From positions 568,001 to 632,000 of the forward strand of contig NC_134649.1 in assembly GCF_030463565.1 (NCBI RefSeq): 64,000 nt of DNA. The letters are read 5' to 3'. A model generated the notes under the pieces. That model saw only the letters and a list, made by a program, of their open reading frames with translations, had not been told where the DNA came from and did not search any database. The position numbers and the translations under genes were made by a program. How positions within the stretch are numbered: position 1 is the first letter of the stretch; the number at the start of each line of letters is the position of its first letter. Below, piece by piece: positions 1 to 11,800 of this stretch. This DNA is from Pelecanus crispus. Lineage: Eukaryota > Chordata > Aves > Pelecaniformes > Pelecanidae.

Positions 1-3000
1 CAGCCAATCGAGATGTTGCAACACGATTCTGCGTGGCCTCAGCCAATCGGGATGTGGAGACGCAAGGCTGCACAGCTTCAGCCAATCAGGACATGGGGAC
101 ACAAGGGTGTGCGGCCTCAACCAATTGGGACGAGGCGATGCGAGGCTGCAGCAGCCTCAGCCAATAGGGACATGGAGATGAGAAGGTGCACATCCTCAGC
201 CAATCAGAATATTGCGAATCGATGCTGAGCAGCCTCATCCAATCAGGACGAGGAGATGCACGGGTGCGCGGCCTCAGCCAATCAGAACATTGTGATGCGA
301 GGCAGCACAGCCTCAGCCAATCAGGACACGGAGCTGTGAGGGTGCGTGGCTTCAGCCAATCGCGATGTGGTGATGAGATGCTGCACAGCCCCAGCTAATT
401 GGGACATGGACAGACTGATTGTCCTCAGCCAATCAGGGTGTTTTGATGCAAGGCTGCGCAGCCTCAGCCAATCAGCACATGGAGACGCAAGGCTGCATGC
501 TCTCAGCCAATCGAGATGACGACATGTGAGGTGGCACGGCCTCAGCCAATCGGGATGAGGATAGATGCAGGTGTGCAGCCTCAGCCAATTGCAATGTTGA
601 GACTCGATGCTGCACAGCCCCAGCCAATCAGGATGTCGCAACTCGAGGCCGCGCAGCCTCGGCCAATCACGATGTTGCAACACGATGCTGTGCACCTCAG
701 CCAATCAGGACAAAGGGCTGCGAGGCTGCTCAGCCTCAGCCAATCGTGATGTTGTGACATGAGGCTGTGCAGTCTCAACCAATTGGGATGAGGGGATGCG
801 AGCTTGCACAGCCTCAGCAAATCGGGACGTCCTGACGCGACGATGCACAGCTCCAGCCAATCGAGATGCGGAGATGTGAGCTGGAGCAGCTGCAGCCAAT
901 CGGGACGAGGAGACGCGAGGCTGCACAGCCTCAACCAATCACAATGTGGCGACTCGATGCTGTGCAGCCTCAGCCAATCGCGATGTTGCAATTAGAGCCT
1001 GCGCTGCCTAAGCCAATTGGAACGTGGAGACGTGAGGTCACGCAGCCTCCGCCAATCAGAATGAGGAGATGCAAGGCTGCGCATCCTCAACCAATCGTGA
1101 TATTATGAGGCGATGCTGTGCAACCTAAGCCAATCGGGATGAAGAGCAGCAAGGCTGCGCTCCCTCAGCCAATTGCAATGTTGCGACTCGATGCTGTGCA
1201 GCCTCAGCCAATCAGAACCTGGAGATGCGAGGCTGTGCAGCTTCAGCCAATCGGGATGTGGAGACGTGAGGCCACGCAGGCTCAGCCAATCGGAATGTTG
1301 CAACATGATGCTGAGCAGCGCCAGCCAATTGGGACGTTGTGACACAAGGGTGTGCAGCCTCAGCCAATCATGATGTTGTGACAAGATGCTGCGCAGCCTC
1401 AACCAATCAGGATGAGGAGACCCAAGGCTGCGCAGCCTCAGCCAATCGCGATATTGTGACACGAAGCCGCGCAGCCTCAGCCAATAGGGATGTTGCAAAA
1501 CAATGCTGCGCAGCCTCAACCATTCGCAGTATTACAACACAATGCTGCGCAGCTTCAACCAATCGGGACGAGGAGATGTGAGGCTGTTCAGCCTCAGCCA
1601 ATTGGGATGAGGATACGTGAGGTTGCACAGCTTCAGCCAATTGCGATGTTGCGATTGGAGGCCATGCTGCCTAAGCCAATCGGGACATGGAGACGCGAGG
1701 CCGCGCAGCCTCAGCCATTCAGGACGTGGAGACTCGAGGGTGTGCGGCCTCAACCAATTGGGAAGAGGCGACACAAGGCTGCGGCAGCCTCAGCTAATAG
1801 GGATGATGACATGTGAGGTGGCATAGCCTCAGCCAATCGGGACAAGCATACTTGAGGCTGCACAGCCTCATCCAATCGCAATGTTGCAAGTCGATGCTGC
1901 GCAGCCCCAGCCAGTCAGGATGCGGAGACGTGAGCGTGCACGTCCTCAGCCAATCGGGATGAGGACATGTGAGGTGGTGCAGCCGCAGCTAATCGCGATG
2001 TGGCGATGAGATGCTGTGCAGCCTCAAGCAATCGGGGCATTGTGACTCGAGGCTGCGCAGCCCCAGCCAATCGGGACATTGCAACATGATGCTTCACAGC
2101 CTCAGCCAATCAGGACGTGAAGACGCAAGTCTGCGCAGTCTCAGCCAATCAGGACGAGGAGACGCAAGGCTGCGCAGCACCAGCCAATCGGGATATGGAG
2201 ACGCGAGGCCGTGCAGCCTCACCCAATCAGGTCGAGGAGACACGAGGGTGCGCGGGCTCAGCCAATCGAGACATTGCGACACAAGTCCGCGCAGCCTCAA
2301 CCAATAGGGACATGAAGATGTGAAGGTGCACAGCCTCAGCCAATTGGGATGAGGAGATGAGAGGCTGTGCTGCCTCAGCCAATCAGCAATGTTACGATTC
2401 AATGCTGAGCTGCGTCAGCCAATCAGGACATGGAGACGTGAGGCTGTGTAGCCCCAGCCAATCGGAACGTGGAGACACGAGGGTGCGCCGGTCTCAGCCA
2501 ATTGGGATGAGGCGATGTGAGGCTGCCCAGCCTCAACCAATCACATGTTGAGATGCGATGCTGCACAGCCTCAGCCAATCGGGACAAAGGGCTGCAAGGC
2601 TGCGAGGCCTCAGCCAATCGGGACGTTGTGACACAAGGCTGCACAGCCCCAATAAATCCGGACATGGAGACGCGAGGGTGCGTGGTCTCAGCCAATTGGG
2701 ACGAGGAGACGCAAGGCCGCACAGCCTCAACCAATCACAATATTGCGATGCGTGCTGCGCAGCATCAGCCAATCGGGATGAGGAGTTGCGAGGCTGCGCA
2801 GCCTCAGTGAATCGGAACGAGGAGACGCGAGGCCGCTCAGGTTCAGCCAATCGGGACGAGTAGACGCAAGGCCACGCAGCCTCAACCAATCAGGTCGAGG
2901 AGACGCGAGGCCATGGAGCCTGAGCCAGTCGGGCTGTTGTGACATGAGTCCGCGCAGCCTCAGCCAATAGGGATGAGGAGACACTGGCTACAGCCGTCTG

Positions 3001-3625
3001 AGCCAATCGGGACGTTGCGATACAAGCCTACGCAGCCTCAACCAATAGGGACATGGAGAGGCGAGGCTGCGCAGCCCCAGCCAGTCGGGATGAGGAGATG
3101 CAAGGCTGAAGTGATCTTAGCCAATCGGGATGTCGCTAGTCGAGGCTGTGCAGCCTCAGCCGATTGGGACGAGGAGACACGGGGCCGCGCAGCCTCAGCC
3201 AATCGGAACGTTGTGACGTGAGGCTGCACGGCTCCAGCCAATCAGGACGTGGAGATGCGAGGCTGTGCACCCTCAGCCAATCGGGACAAGGAGACATGAG
3301 GCTGCGCAGCCTCAGCCAATCAGTACACGGAGATGTGAGGCTGCGCAGCCTCAACCAATTGGGACGTTTTGACTCGAGGCCGCGCAGCCTGAGCCAATCG
3401 GGACGAGGAGATGCGATGGTGCGCGGCCTCAGCCAATCCGGACAAGGCGATGCGAGGGTGCACAGCCTCAGCCAATTGGGACAAGGAGACGCAAGGCTGC
3501 TGCCACCTCAGCCAATCAGCATGCCGGGCCAGGAGCACCCACAGCTTCTTGCAGTTGAGGACCGCCAGGTACCTGCTGTCTTCTCAGCCAATCAGCGGTG
3601 GTGGAGCTGAAGCTCAGCCAATCAC
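1..3625. repeat. 39-bp CCAAT-box minisatellite, about 90 units
   Basis: Tandem array already under way at base 1. CAGCCAATC starts at 1, 40 and 79, giving a 39-bp period. A typical unit reads CAGCCAATCGGGAC, then a variable GAGGAGACGCGAGG part, then CTGCGCAGCCT. About 90 units run head to tail in one orientation to about 3520. Three irregularly spaced CAGCCAATC copies then follow to 3625 in unique sequence. The core matches the NF-Y (CBF) consensus RRCCAATSR. Many units also carry GGCTGCGCAGCC, a perfect palindrome. Units differ by scattered substitutions, mostly C/T and G/A at CpG, as expected of an aged methylated array. Because 39 is a multiple of three and the unit lacks stops, it produces long open frames on both strands; these are not genes. 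Confidence 0.95.
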
Positions 3626-5100
3626 TTCCCCTGGCCGCAGCCCGGTGCCCGCCCCCATCCCTGGAGCCCCCACGGCCTGGCCCTGGCCCGGGGCCCCCGG
3701 CTCTGGGTGCTGCTGGGCAGGGCCTGGGGCTGGGGCCCCCTGGGGTCCCCATGAGCTCCCGGGGTCTGCAACCTCCAGTGCCAGCTTCCCGTGGCCGGAG
3801 CAGCCGACAGTGTCCGATCCCCGCGCTGCCCTCGCTCCCCATTTCTTGATTCCTCACCTACAACGCCCCGCACGCAGCAGCAGACCCCGGCCGCGTTTCC
3901 CGTCAGCCAGCTTTTGCCGACACCTGCAGTACTTCCCCTCACCTTTCCTTACGGGCCAAGTTCTTGGGCATCTCCTCACTCTCCTCGCTCCCTCCTGGGT
4001 CCCCCTTAAATCGTCCCCGATGAAGCGCAGGGTCCCAAAATGGGCACCGGCTGCTGCCGGGGCTCCCCCCATGCTCAGCAGAGCAGCGACAGCCACGCGT
4101 GGGGTGGGCGGTGACACCCGCCTCGCACAGCAGCCCCACGGCTGCTCCCGGTGGTGCAGACCCCGACCCCCTGCAGCCCCGCACCGCGGCGGCTGCTCCC
4201 CGCTGGCATCGCCCGGTCCTCCCGCAGAGCAGCTCCTCGCGCTTCTCTACTGAATCTGAGCTCGTTGGTTTTGGACAACATCTTTAACATGTCTGGACTT
4301 TTTGGGGCCTGGGGCTCGTCCTGCCCAGCACTTCGGGCCCCTCCCAGCTTGATGCCACCCACCATTTTGGTGACCCCGTGCTCTGCTCCAGGTCCTCGGG
4401 GAAACGGGCTACACCAGGCCGGCCCTGGTGGGAATGCTGTCCTCTGGCACGGCCGCTGCCCCTCGGCGCGTCCTGTCACCCACTGCTTCTGCGGCGCAGC
4501 CGAGCCATCCTGCGCGGGGCATGGCTCGTTAGTTTGCTGACGAGGGCCTCACATGGAGGCGTGTCGAGAGCCTCGGTGGGATGAAGGCACACCGCACTTA
4601 CCGCTCCCCCGTCGCAGGAAGGGCTCCCGCCGCGTCGGTGCCATCTTCAGCGCCCGCTTCTTATCGCCGTGCCGTCCCCTGGGTGACGGGCTGGTGACGC
4701 GTGGTGATGGGCTGGCGCCGTGTTCGGCGTCGCCCCGGGAGCGGGCGCTGGGGCGGGACAGCAGCGCGGGGACGATTCCCCTCCATCTTCTAAGAATGGG
4801 TGCTGGGGCCACCCTTCTCCAAAGGGTCCCTCAATGTCCGTTCCCCTGGCTCTCCGCCACGCTACCCCCGCTCTCCTTCTCCCTTTGTTGGCGTTGTGAC
4901 ACCCCCGCTCACAACCGGCCCTGTCGTGCCAAGGCCGAGGCAAAGCCGGTTTCTCTGTACCCTCGATTATTTTCCTCCCTTTCCCCGTTAAGTTATGGAT
5001 CTTTATTTTCCCCTGCCCCCCCCTTCCTTCCAGTGCTTCCCTACAGCGCACGGAACCCTTCTCTTGTCACCCCTGACGTCCCTTGCTACTTGTAGCTCCT
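3626..5100. other. GC-rich interval without a recognised gene
   Basis: Between the CCAAT array and the AP3S2 CpG island. Several open frames of 60-280 codons exist on both strands, but they are low-complexity Pro/Ala/Arg/Ser-rich and show no recognisable domain. In human the upstream neighbour of AP3S2 is ARPIN; I could not recognise ARPIN coding sequence here. Confidence 0.5.
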
Positions 5101-5844
5101 TGCACCCCGCCGGTGACCTCTGACCCCGCCCACGAGCCCCCCCCGCCCCACGGACAGGCAGGCGGGAGCGCTGGCGCTTTAAGAGAGGGCGTGGCCTGCG
5201 GCCGAGCCCCGCCCCGCCGGGAGGCCACGCCCCCTGCGCGCGCGCTCTGCCGCGGCGTGGCACCGCGCGGCTCCCGTCGCTCTGCGGCCGCTGCGCCCCC
5301 TGGCGGCGCGGGGCCGGTGCCGGTACCGGTACCGGTGCGGGCCCCGGTCGGGTCAGGGTCGGCCCGGCCCGGCTCTAGACCTGCCCGTGCCCTGCCCCAT
5401 TGCGGGCCGCGGGGAACGGCTGCCCCCTCCCCGCTCTGCCCCGGGGGCTACCGCTGTCCCGGAGCAGGCCTCCCGGTCCGGCTGCCCGGTGCCGGCGAGC
5501 CCCCGGCCTTGGCAGTAGGAGAGCGGCTGCGCCCCGGCCCGGGCAGCGCCGCAGAGGGGGCTCGGCGCCCCCGCTAAGTCCGGTCCCCCGGCACCGGCCG
5601 GTCCCCGCGGAGCCCCGGCGCTGCCTGTGGGGCCGAGGCCGGGCCCGGCTGCTCGGGGGGTGCAGGGTCCCCGCGGGGCCGCCCGGGCTCAGCCTACCGG
5701 GGGCCGGGCCGCAGCACCGCCCCGCTGCCCGCCGCCGCCGCCGCCTTTCCGGGGCGGGCGAGGGGTTTCCTGCGGGGAGGCTGCGGAGGCTGCGGTCCCG
5801 CTCCCGGTCCCGCTCCCACTCCCGGTCCCGGTCCAGCCGCCGGC
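5100..5844 (+). promoter_or_regulatory. AP3S2: AP3S2 CpG-island promoter and 5' UTR
   Basis: Dense CpG, GC boxes (GGGCGTGGCC near 5187, CCCCGCCC nearby) and no convincing TATA box at a suitable distance, as expected for a housekeeping gene. A short CGGTAC/CCGGT simple repeat lies near 5320-5340. A CGGTCC/CGCTCC hexamer-like run lies just before the start codon, about 5790-5835. The transcription start cannot be placed from sequence alone. Confidence 0.6.
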
Positions 5845-8800
5845 ATGATCAACGCCATCCTGGTGTTCAACAACCACGGCAAGCCGCGGCTCGTCCGCTT
5901 CTACCAGCACCTGGTGCGGGGCCGGGGCCGGGGCCGGGGCCCGGGCTGCCTGTGGGGCTGGTGGCAGCCGGTGCTTGAGCCCGGTGCGGGGCCGGGGGTA
6001 CCGGGGGGCTCGGCTGGGGCTGCGGGGGATGCTGGCTTGCCGGGGCGATGGCTGTGGGGCTGGGGAGCCCTGCCTGCCTCAGCCCACCGCCCCGGCCCTC
6101 GGGATGCAGCCCCCGGGGCTGGCGGGGAGCCGGGGGCTGCCTGTCACCGGCGCTGCCCGCTCACGGCGTCCGTCTGTCTGTCCCCGCCGCCACGGGGGAG
6201 AGCAGGGGGCGCGGGTCCTGCAGGCCGTGGGCCCATGGGTGCTTGCCCTCCGCTCCTTGCAGGCAGAGGAGGTCCAGCAGCAGATTATCCGAGAGACTTT
6301 CCACCTGGTGCTGAAGCGGGACGACCACATCTGTAACTTCCTGGAGTGCGGCAGGTAACCTGGAAAAACGCGCACAATAGATGCATTTGCTAAGTACGTG
6401 TGTATTTTTTGCAGGAAAAACACTGGCTGATTGAATAAGTAACTACGCCGTTAAAGTGCAGGGCTGTCCCCTCGGCCGGGGGAGCGCCTGGGCTGCGTGC
6501 CTGTCCCCCCACCCTGAAACCCTTCACCTCCCCTCATGTCTCCACAGCCTGTTTGGCGGCTCGGACTACAAGCTGATCTACCGGCACTACGCCACGCTGT
6601 ACTTTGTCTTCTGCGTGGACTCCTCGGAGAGCGAGCTGGGCATCCTGGACCTTATCCAGGTCAGTCCCTCTGCAGTCAGGCTTGCTGCCTGAGCGCAGCC
6701 GCCCTGCTCGGCCCCGGGTGGCCCTCAGGTACCTTCCCCCCAAAATGCAGTCCTCGCCGGGCAGCCTGGCCCCGATGCCTTTCAGGTGCGCTTCGTGTCT
6801 GGGGCGTCTCTGTGCCGGCCCTTCCAGAAGCGGCCGAGGAGCTGCTCAGGGCGCTGCGATGGGGATACGTTGCTGCACGCGTGTTAGCCTGTACACGGCT
6901 CCTCTGCATGGAAGCAGCGGGGGAGGTGAATCCGAATGAATTTCTTTAAAAAAAGAGAATCATAGAATCATTTAGGTTAGAAAAGACCTTTAAGATCATT
7001 GAGTCCAACCATAAACCTAGCACTGCCAAGTCCACCACTAAACCATGTCCCCAAGCACCACGTCTACACGTCTTTTAAATACCTCCAGGGATGGGAACTC
7101 CCCCACCTCTCTGGGCAGCCTGTTCCAATGCCTGACAACACTTTTGGGGAAGGAATTTTTCCTAATATCCAATCTAAACCTCCCCTGGTGCAACTTGACG
7201 CCATTTCCTCTCATCCTATTGCTACCTGGGAGCAGAGCCCGACCCCCCTCCCTGCCCCCTCCTGCCAGGAGCTGCAGAGCGATCAGGTCTCCCCTCAGCC
7301 TCCTCTTCTCCAGGCTGAACACCCCCAGCTCCCTCAGCCGCTCCCCACCAGCCCTGTGCTCCAGACCCTGCCCCAGCTCCGCTGCCCTTCTCTGGACCCG
7401 CTCTAGCACCTCAATGTCCTCCTTGTGCTGAGGGGCCCAAAACTACAAGCACATTTTTAAAATTGTGTTCAAACGCTGTAACTTGTAAAGGGACCTTTGC
7501 TAAATCTGGCTAACGGCAGGCGTGAGAGTGTCAGCAGGAGGCTGCCTGCCCTCCTCGTGTCGCCCGCCCTGTGATCACATGGTTCCCATACCTTGGCCCC
7601 TTCCAGGCTGTTCCGGTGGGCTGCAGCCCTGCCCCGGACACAGTGACCAGCCGTTGTCCCATGTGGCAGCGGATCAGGACATCAACACCTGGGATTCCCC
7701 CCCAGAATGGCTGAGTCCTGTGTTTCGGTGCCCTTGACTTTGTGCTGGGCCCCTTGAGCTGGGGCTTGATCAGATCCCTGCAATGAGAGGCTCCAGGTGC
7801 GTGGGCAGCACTGGCAGCGCCTTAAGGCAGCAGCGAGTCGGTCGCACCGCTGCGGCGAGGGAGCCTGTCCGGGGCTGGAGGAGGAGCGCTCCGCGCTGCC
7901 CGGGTTGGTCCCGCCATGCCCTCCCTCCGCAGCCGGTGCGGCAGGGCCGGGCTCTCGTTCCGGCCGTGGGTCCCTTGCCGAGGCAGGCTCTCTCCTAGCA
8001 GCTCTGGGCTTCTCATCCTGGTTGCTGTGGTGCAGCGAGGACTGGCACCGGTGCCCACGGGGCAATCCCCTGACCCCGCGCTGCCTCTGGCTGCTGCCAC
8101 GCTGCTGGGGGTCCCGGGCAGCCCCGGGCTGGACCTGCCTGTGGTCGCTCTGGGAACAGGCACTTCCCTACCGTCAAAGGGAGATGGGGTTGTTGAGAGG
8201 GTTTTGTCCCCGCTCAGGGTGACACCCTGGGGCGCAACGAGTTTCTGGTCAGGGCTGCAGCTTTTTTGCCTGCAGGTGCTGGGGCTGCGTGCGGGAAGCA
8301 TCCTGCGGTGGTCTCCTGTGCTGACCTTCCCTTCCCGCCATCTCAGGTGTTTGTGGAGACGCTGGACAAGTGCTTTGAGAACGTCTGCGAGCTGGACCTC
8401 ATCTTCCACATGGACAAGGTGGGTTGTGGGGTCCGTGTGCTCCTCCGGGCCAGCGCCATCGTTCTCCCCAGCGCCTGGCTGCCCCAGAGCCCTCCCTAGA
8501 GCCTGCGCTCCCGCGGGCAGGAGCTCTGGAGCCTTTCGGCCATTGGTACGTTAGGGGTCACTTTTTGGGAAGAGATTGAAGTCCTGGGTGGGGAGGTTGT
8601 CAGCGTGGGGTCTCCTTAAGCTGCTCGCAGCTTCTCCTCCCAGAGATCAGAGTTGCTGGGCTCCGTTCCGAGTCCTCCGTGGGTGAGCTGGCTTTCAGCT
8701 CCCAGCGCTCGCCCCGTTGCCGGCCGCACCGCTGCGGTGGGGCTGTCAGCACAGCACTGCGGGGGTGTGGGCTGGCGATCGCCACCGACGCGGGGTAACC

Positions 8801-11800
8801 GTGTGGTCAAGTGACAGGGATCGGCGCTGGGGCTTTGCTCAGGGTCTTCTGCACGGGCTGGCGCTGATGGAGCTGGGCAGGCTTGGGCATCGTGCAGGGG
8901 CGTTTTGCCTCTTCTGGCTGTACTGTGGGACCCGTTGGGAGTCTTGTTAACTTTTTACTAGAGCTGCAGGAAAAGAGAAGGTGAGGAACAATGGGAGTGT
9001 TTGGAATACAAAGCGTTTGGTAAACTTTCCTTTGAGCCACAGCCTTTAATGCTTCCTCTTTAGCTGGACAAAGTTTCTGGGTGGAAACCTATCCTCTTTG
9101 ATCATCTCATAGATGGGGCTGAAGATAGCTGGGATTATGCTTAGAGAAAGGAAAGACTTAGCTGACGTGTGCTGGACTTGTGTTGCTGTTGATAAGGGTT
9201 TTCTTGCTTTGTTGAAGGCAAAACATGCCAACAAAAAAGAGGAGTGGGAAAAAAGTCAATAAGGCTTTCTGTTGGCGATTCCGACTGATGAACTTTGGCA
9301 GAGGAATTGAGTTTGCAGATCTTCTTAGAAGGCGATCTGGATCAGCTGAATGTACTAGCAACTGGTGAAGCAAGACTTTGATTTCACAATTTGCCTGGCT
9401 GTAAACTTTTAGAAATGTTATGAGGTTGATTATCTTGTCAGCAAAAGTGTTCTTATCAAAGCAAGCAAAAGGAGAGGAAGAAGGAAGCCAGGAGGAAGGG
9501 GGAGTACCTGCGGGAGAAGTGATATCAGCCACCCAGGTCACCTCCGGCCACATCTGGGGGAGGATGCGCTCTCAGTTAACTGGTTTTTGTGGTGTGGCCA
9601 AGACCTGGCAGCTTTACACTCAATCCGCAGCTCGCGGGCAGAAGAGATTGCCCTGTTGCTTGTCTGTTTTGCCAGCAGTAGCACGGATTGCCCTTCCTCT
9701 GAACTCTCCTGCCAAGCGAAGGGTTTGGAGGAGCCCGGAGCTGGGAGGGTTTCTGATAGGAGAGGCCCTGGGCTCGGTCTCCCCGGGGCTCTCCCACCAG
9801 TCAGGCTTGTTTACTTCCCATCCTGTGCTCCCGCTGCTTCCCAGCCTTGACTTCAGTCCTTGGCCGCTATCAGTTGGTCCTCTCGTTTCTCTTTCTATAT
9901 TTGGCATGTAGTTATTTCTCAGATGTGTTCGTGTTGAGTGCCCGTGCTTCCAAGAGTTTGATTACAGGTGGGGCGTGTTAGGGGTGCTGGGAATACGCAG
10001 GTGTGTCCTGCTGGTCCCTGGAATTTGCCCCCTGGGTGCTTGGGCTTTCTGCAGCTGTGATGCTGCCCTCCGCTCCGGCAGATGGATTGCGGAGTTTGCG
10101 AGTTCCCAACTAGAACAGGAGAAACGAGGCCAACATCAACGGGAAAGTGCTGATTTGTCGAACAGAGACTTTGGCTGTGAACATCCCCAACCCAGCAGGC
10201 TCTGGCTGGGATTTGGGTGCAGCCTTGTCTGGGTCCTGTGATTTTCTGTTATTGCCTTAAGGTACCCCTTGCACTACGTATGCAGCACAGGGTCCGTGAA
10301 ATGAGAGCTGCTGCGGGTTTCGGGTCCCTGCTGTTGCAGGGGGATGGGGCTGTTGGGTCTGTGGTTCTCGGGCAGCAGGGACACCAGTGCTTTTATGCTG
10401 TCAGTTTTGGAAGCAGCAGCCGCAGAGTTGCAGGGATCCCTCTTTTGCAAGGGGAGTTGGGAGCCACGAAGCCGTGGGGTGGCTCAGAGGAGGCTGTTGC
10501 CCAGCCCCTGGTTGTGCTTCGTACCTTGGGGGAGAACGTGAGTTTCACTGAGCAGCTGTAAGGTCCCCGAGAGGACACAGTTTGTTCAGGAAGTGCTGTG
10601 TTTCGGTTTGGAAAACAAAGCTTGCTTGGGATATCTGCCCTGTTGGTTTTGGTCCAACTTGGGCTGAAGCCAGGTCTTGAAAGGAACAGCACTTCCTGCA
10701 GCCCAGATGCTCTCCTGTTGCAGGGAGCTGCTAGCACCGTCCGGCGCGGTGTTTGCCGGGGCTGGGCTGAGCTGAGGTTGTGCTGCAGGACAGCGGTTCC
10801 CATGCCGCGGCTGTCCCGGGAAGGTGCTGTGCCGCCCGTGGCTCGCCCCGTGTGGTGCTGATCCCGCACACCTGGCTGCTCCTGGTGCTGTCGGAGCAGG
10901 ACGGGAACCGTGGGGCAGCAGGCTCACCGCTCGCATAAAGCTGGGTTTCCCCCTTCTAGCAGGTTCTCTGTCTTGCTTGATTTTTCACAGCATTGCCCTG
11001 GCAGCGTTTGTCACACAGTGTTCATGACTGCGACCTGCCCTTATGAAGCCATAAAATGATAAAACAACTTAACTATCTTCCAGCAATAATTGCCTATTTT
11101 ACTGAAGGAACCAGAGACCCATAAATGAATTAATTGTGCTGGGTGGTTGCTGGGAGCTGCTGACTTAGCAAGGAAGCCTGCCTCGTGCTGGGCAGCGGAG
11201 CCCAAGGTGCGTTGCAGTCCCTGGCATGGCCCAGCTGCTGCCCTGGGGCTGTTTGTGTTTTCTCAGACTGCAAACCACGATGGGCCCTTTCTCCTGCTGT
11301 GGCTGCGGGCTATCGCCAGCCTCCCCAGCGAGGGCTGGCAGGAGGGAGCAGCTCGCTGCCTTGAGACTGCTCTCTTTCATCCTTGGACCTCGGGCGGACC
11401 CTGGGGAAGGGAGCAGGCTCTCCGAATCATAGAACCATGGAATGCTTTGGGTGGGAAGGGACCTTTAGAGCTCCTTCAGCCCAACCCCTGCAGTGACAGG
11501 GACAGCTTTAACCAGAGCAGGGTGCTCAGAGCCCCGTCCAACCTGGCCTGGGATGTTTCCAGGGATGGGGCATCAACCACCTCTCTGGGCAACCCCTTCC
11601 AGTGCTTCACCACCCTCAGTGTAAAAAATTTCTTCCTTATATCCAGTCTAAATCTATTCTTCTTTAGTTTAAATCCATTACTCCTTGTCCTGTCACAACA
11701 GGCCTTGCTAAAAAGCTTGTCCCCACCCTTCCTATCGGCCCCTTTCAGCACTGCAAGGCTGCTGTAGGGTCTCCCTGCAGCCCCCTCCTCTCCAGGCTGA

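Noticed and set aside
1-3500. Many overlapping open frames of 60-150 codons on both strands
   Set aside because: They arise because the 39-bp unit is a multiple of three and lacks stops. All frames are open together and the products are unit repeats.
3626-5100. ARPIN, expected upstream of AP3S2 from human gene order
   Set aside because: No ARPIN-like protein sequence could be recognised in any frame.
9240-9340. Possible box C/D snoRNA (CTGATGAAC followed by CTGA)
   Set aside because: No terminal stem and no convincing D box at the right spacing.
9158-9553. 131-codon minus-strand frame as a possible gene or pseudogene
   Set aside because: No recognisable family, no start or splice context, lies within an AP3S2 intron.
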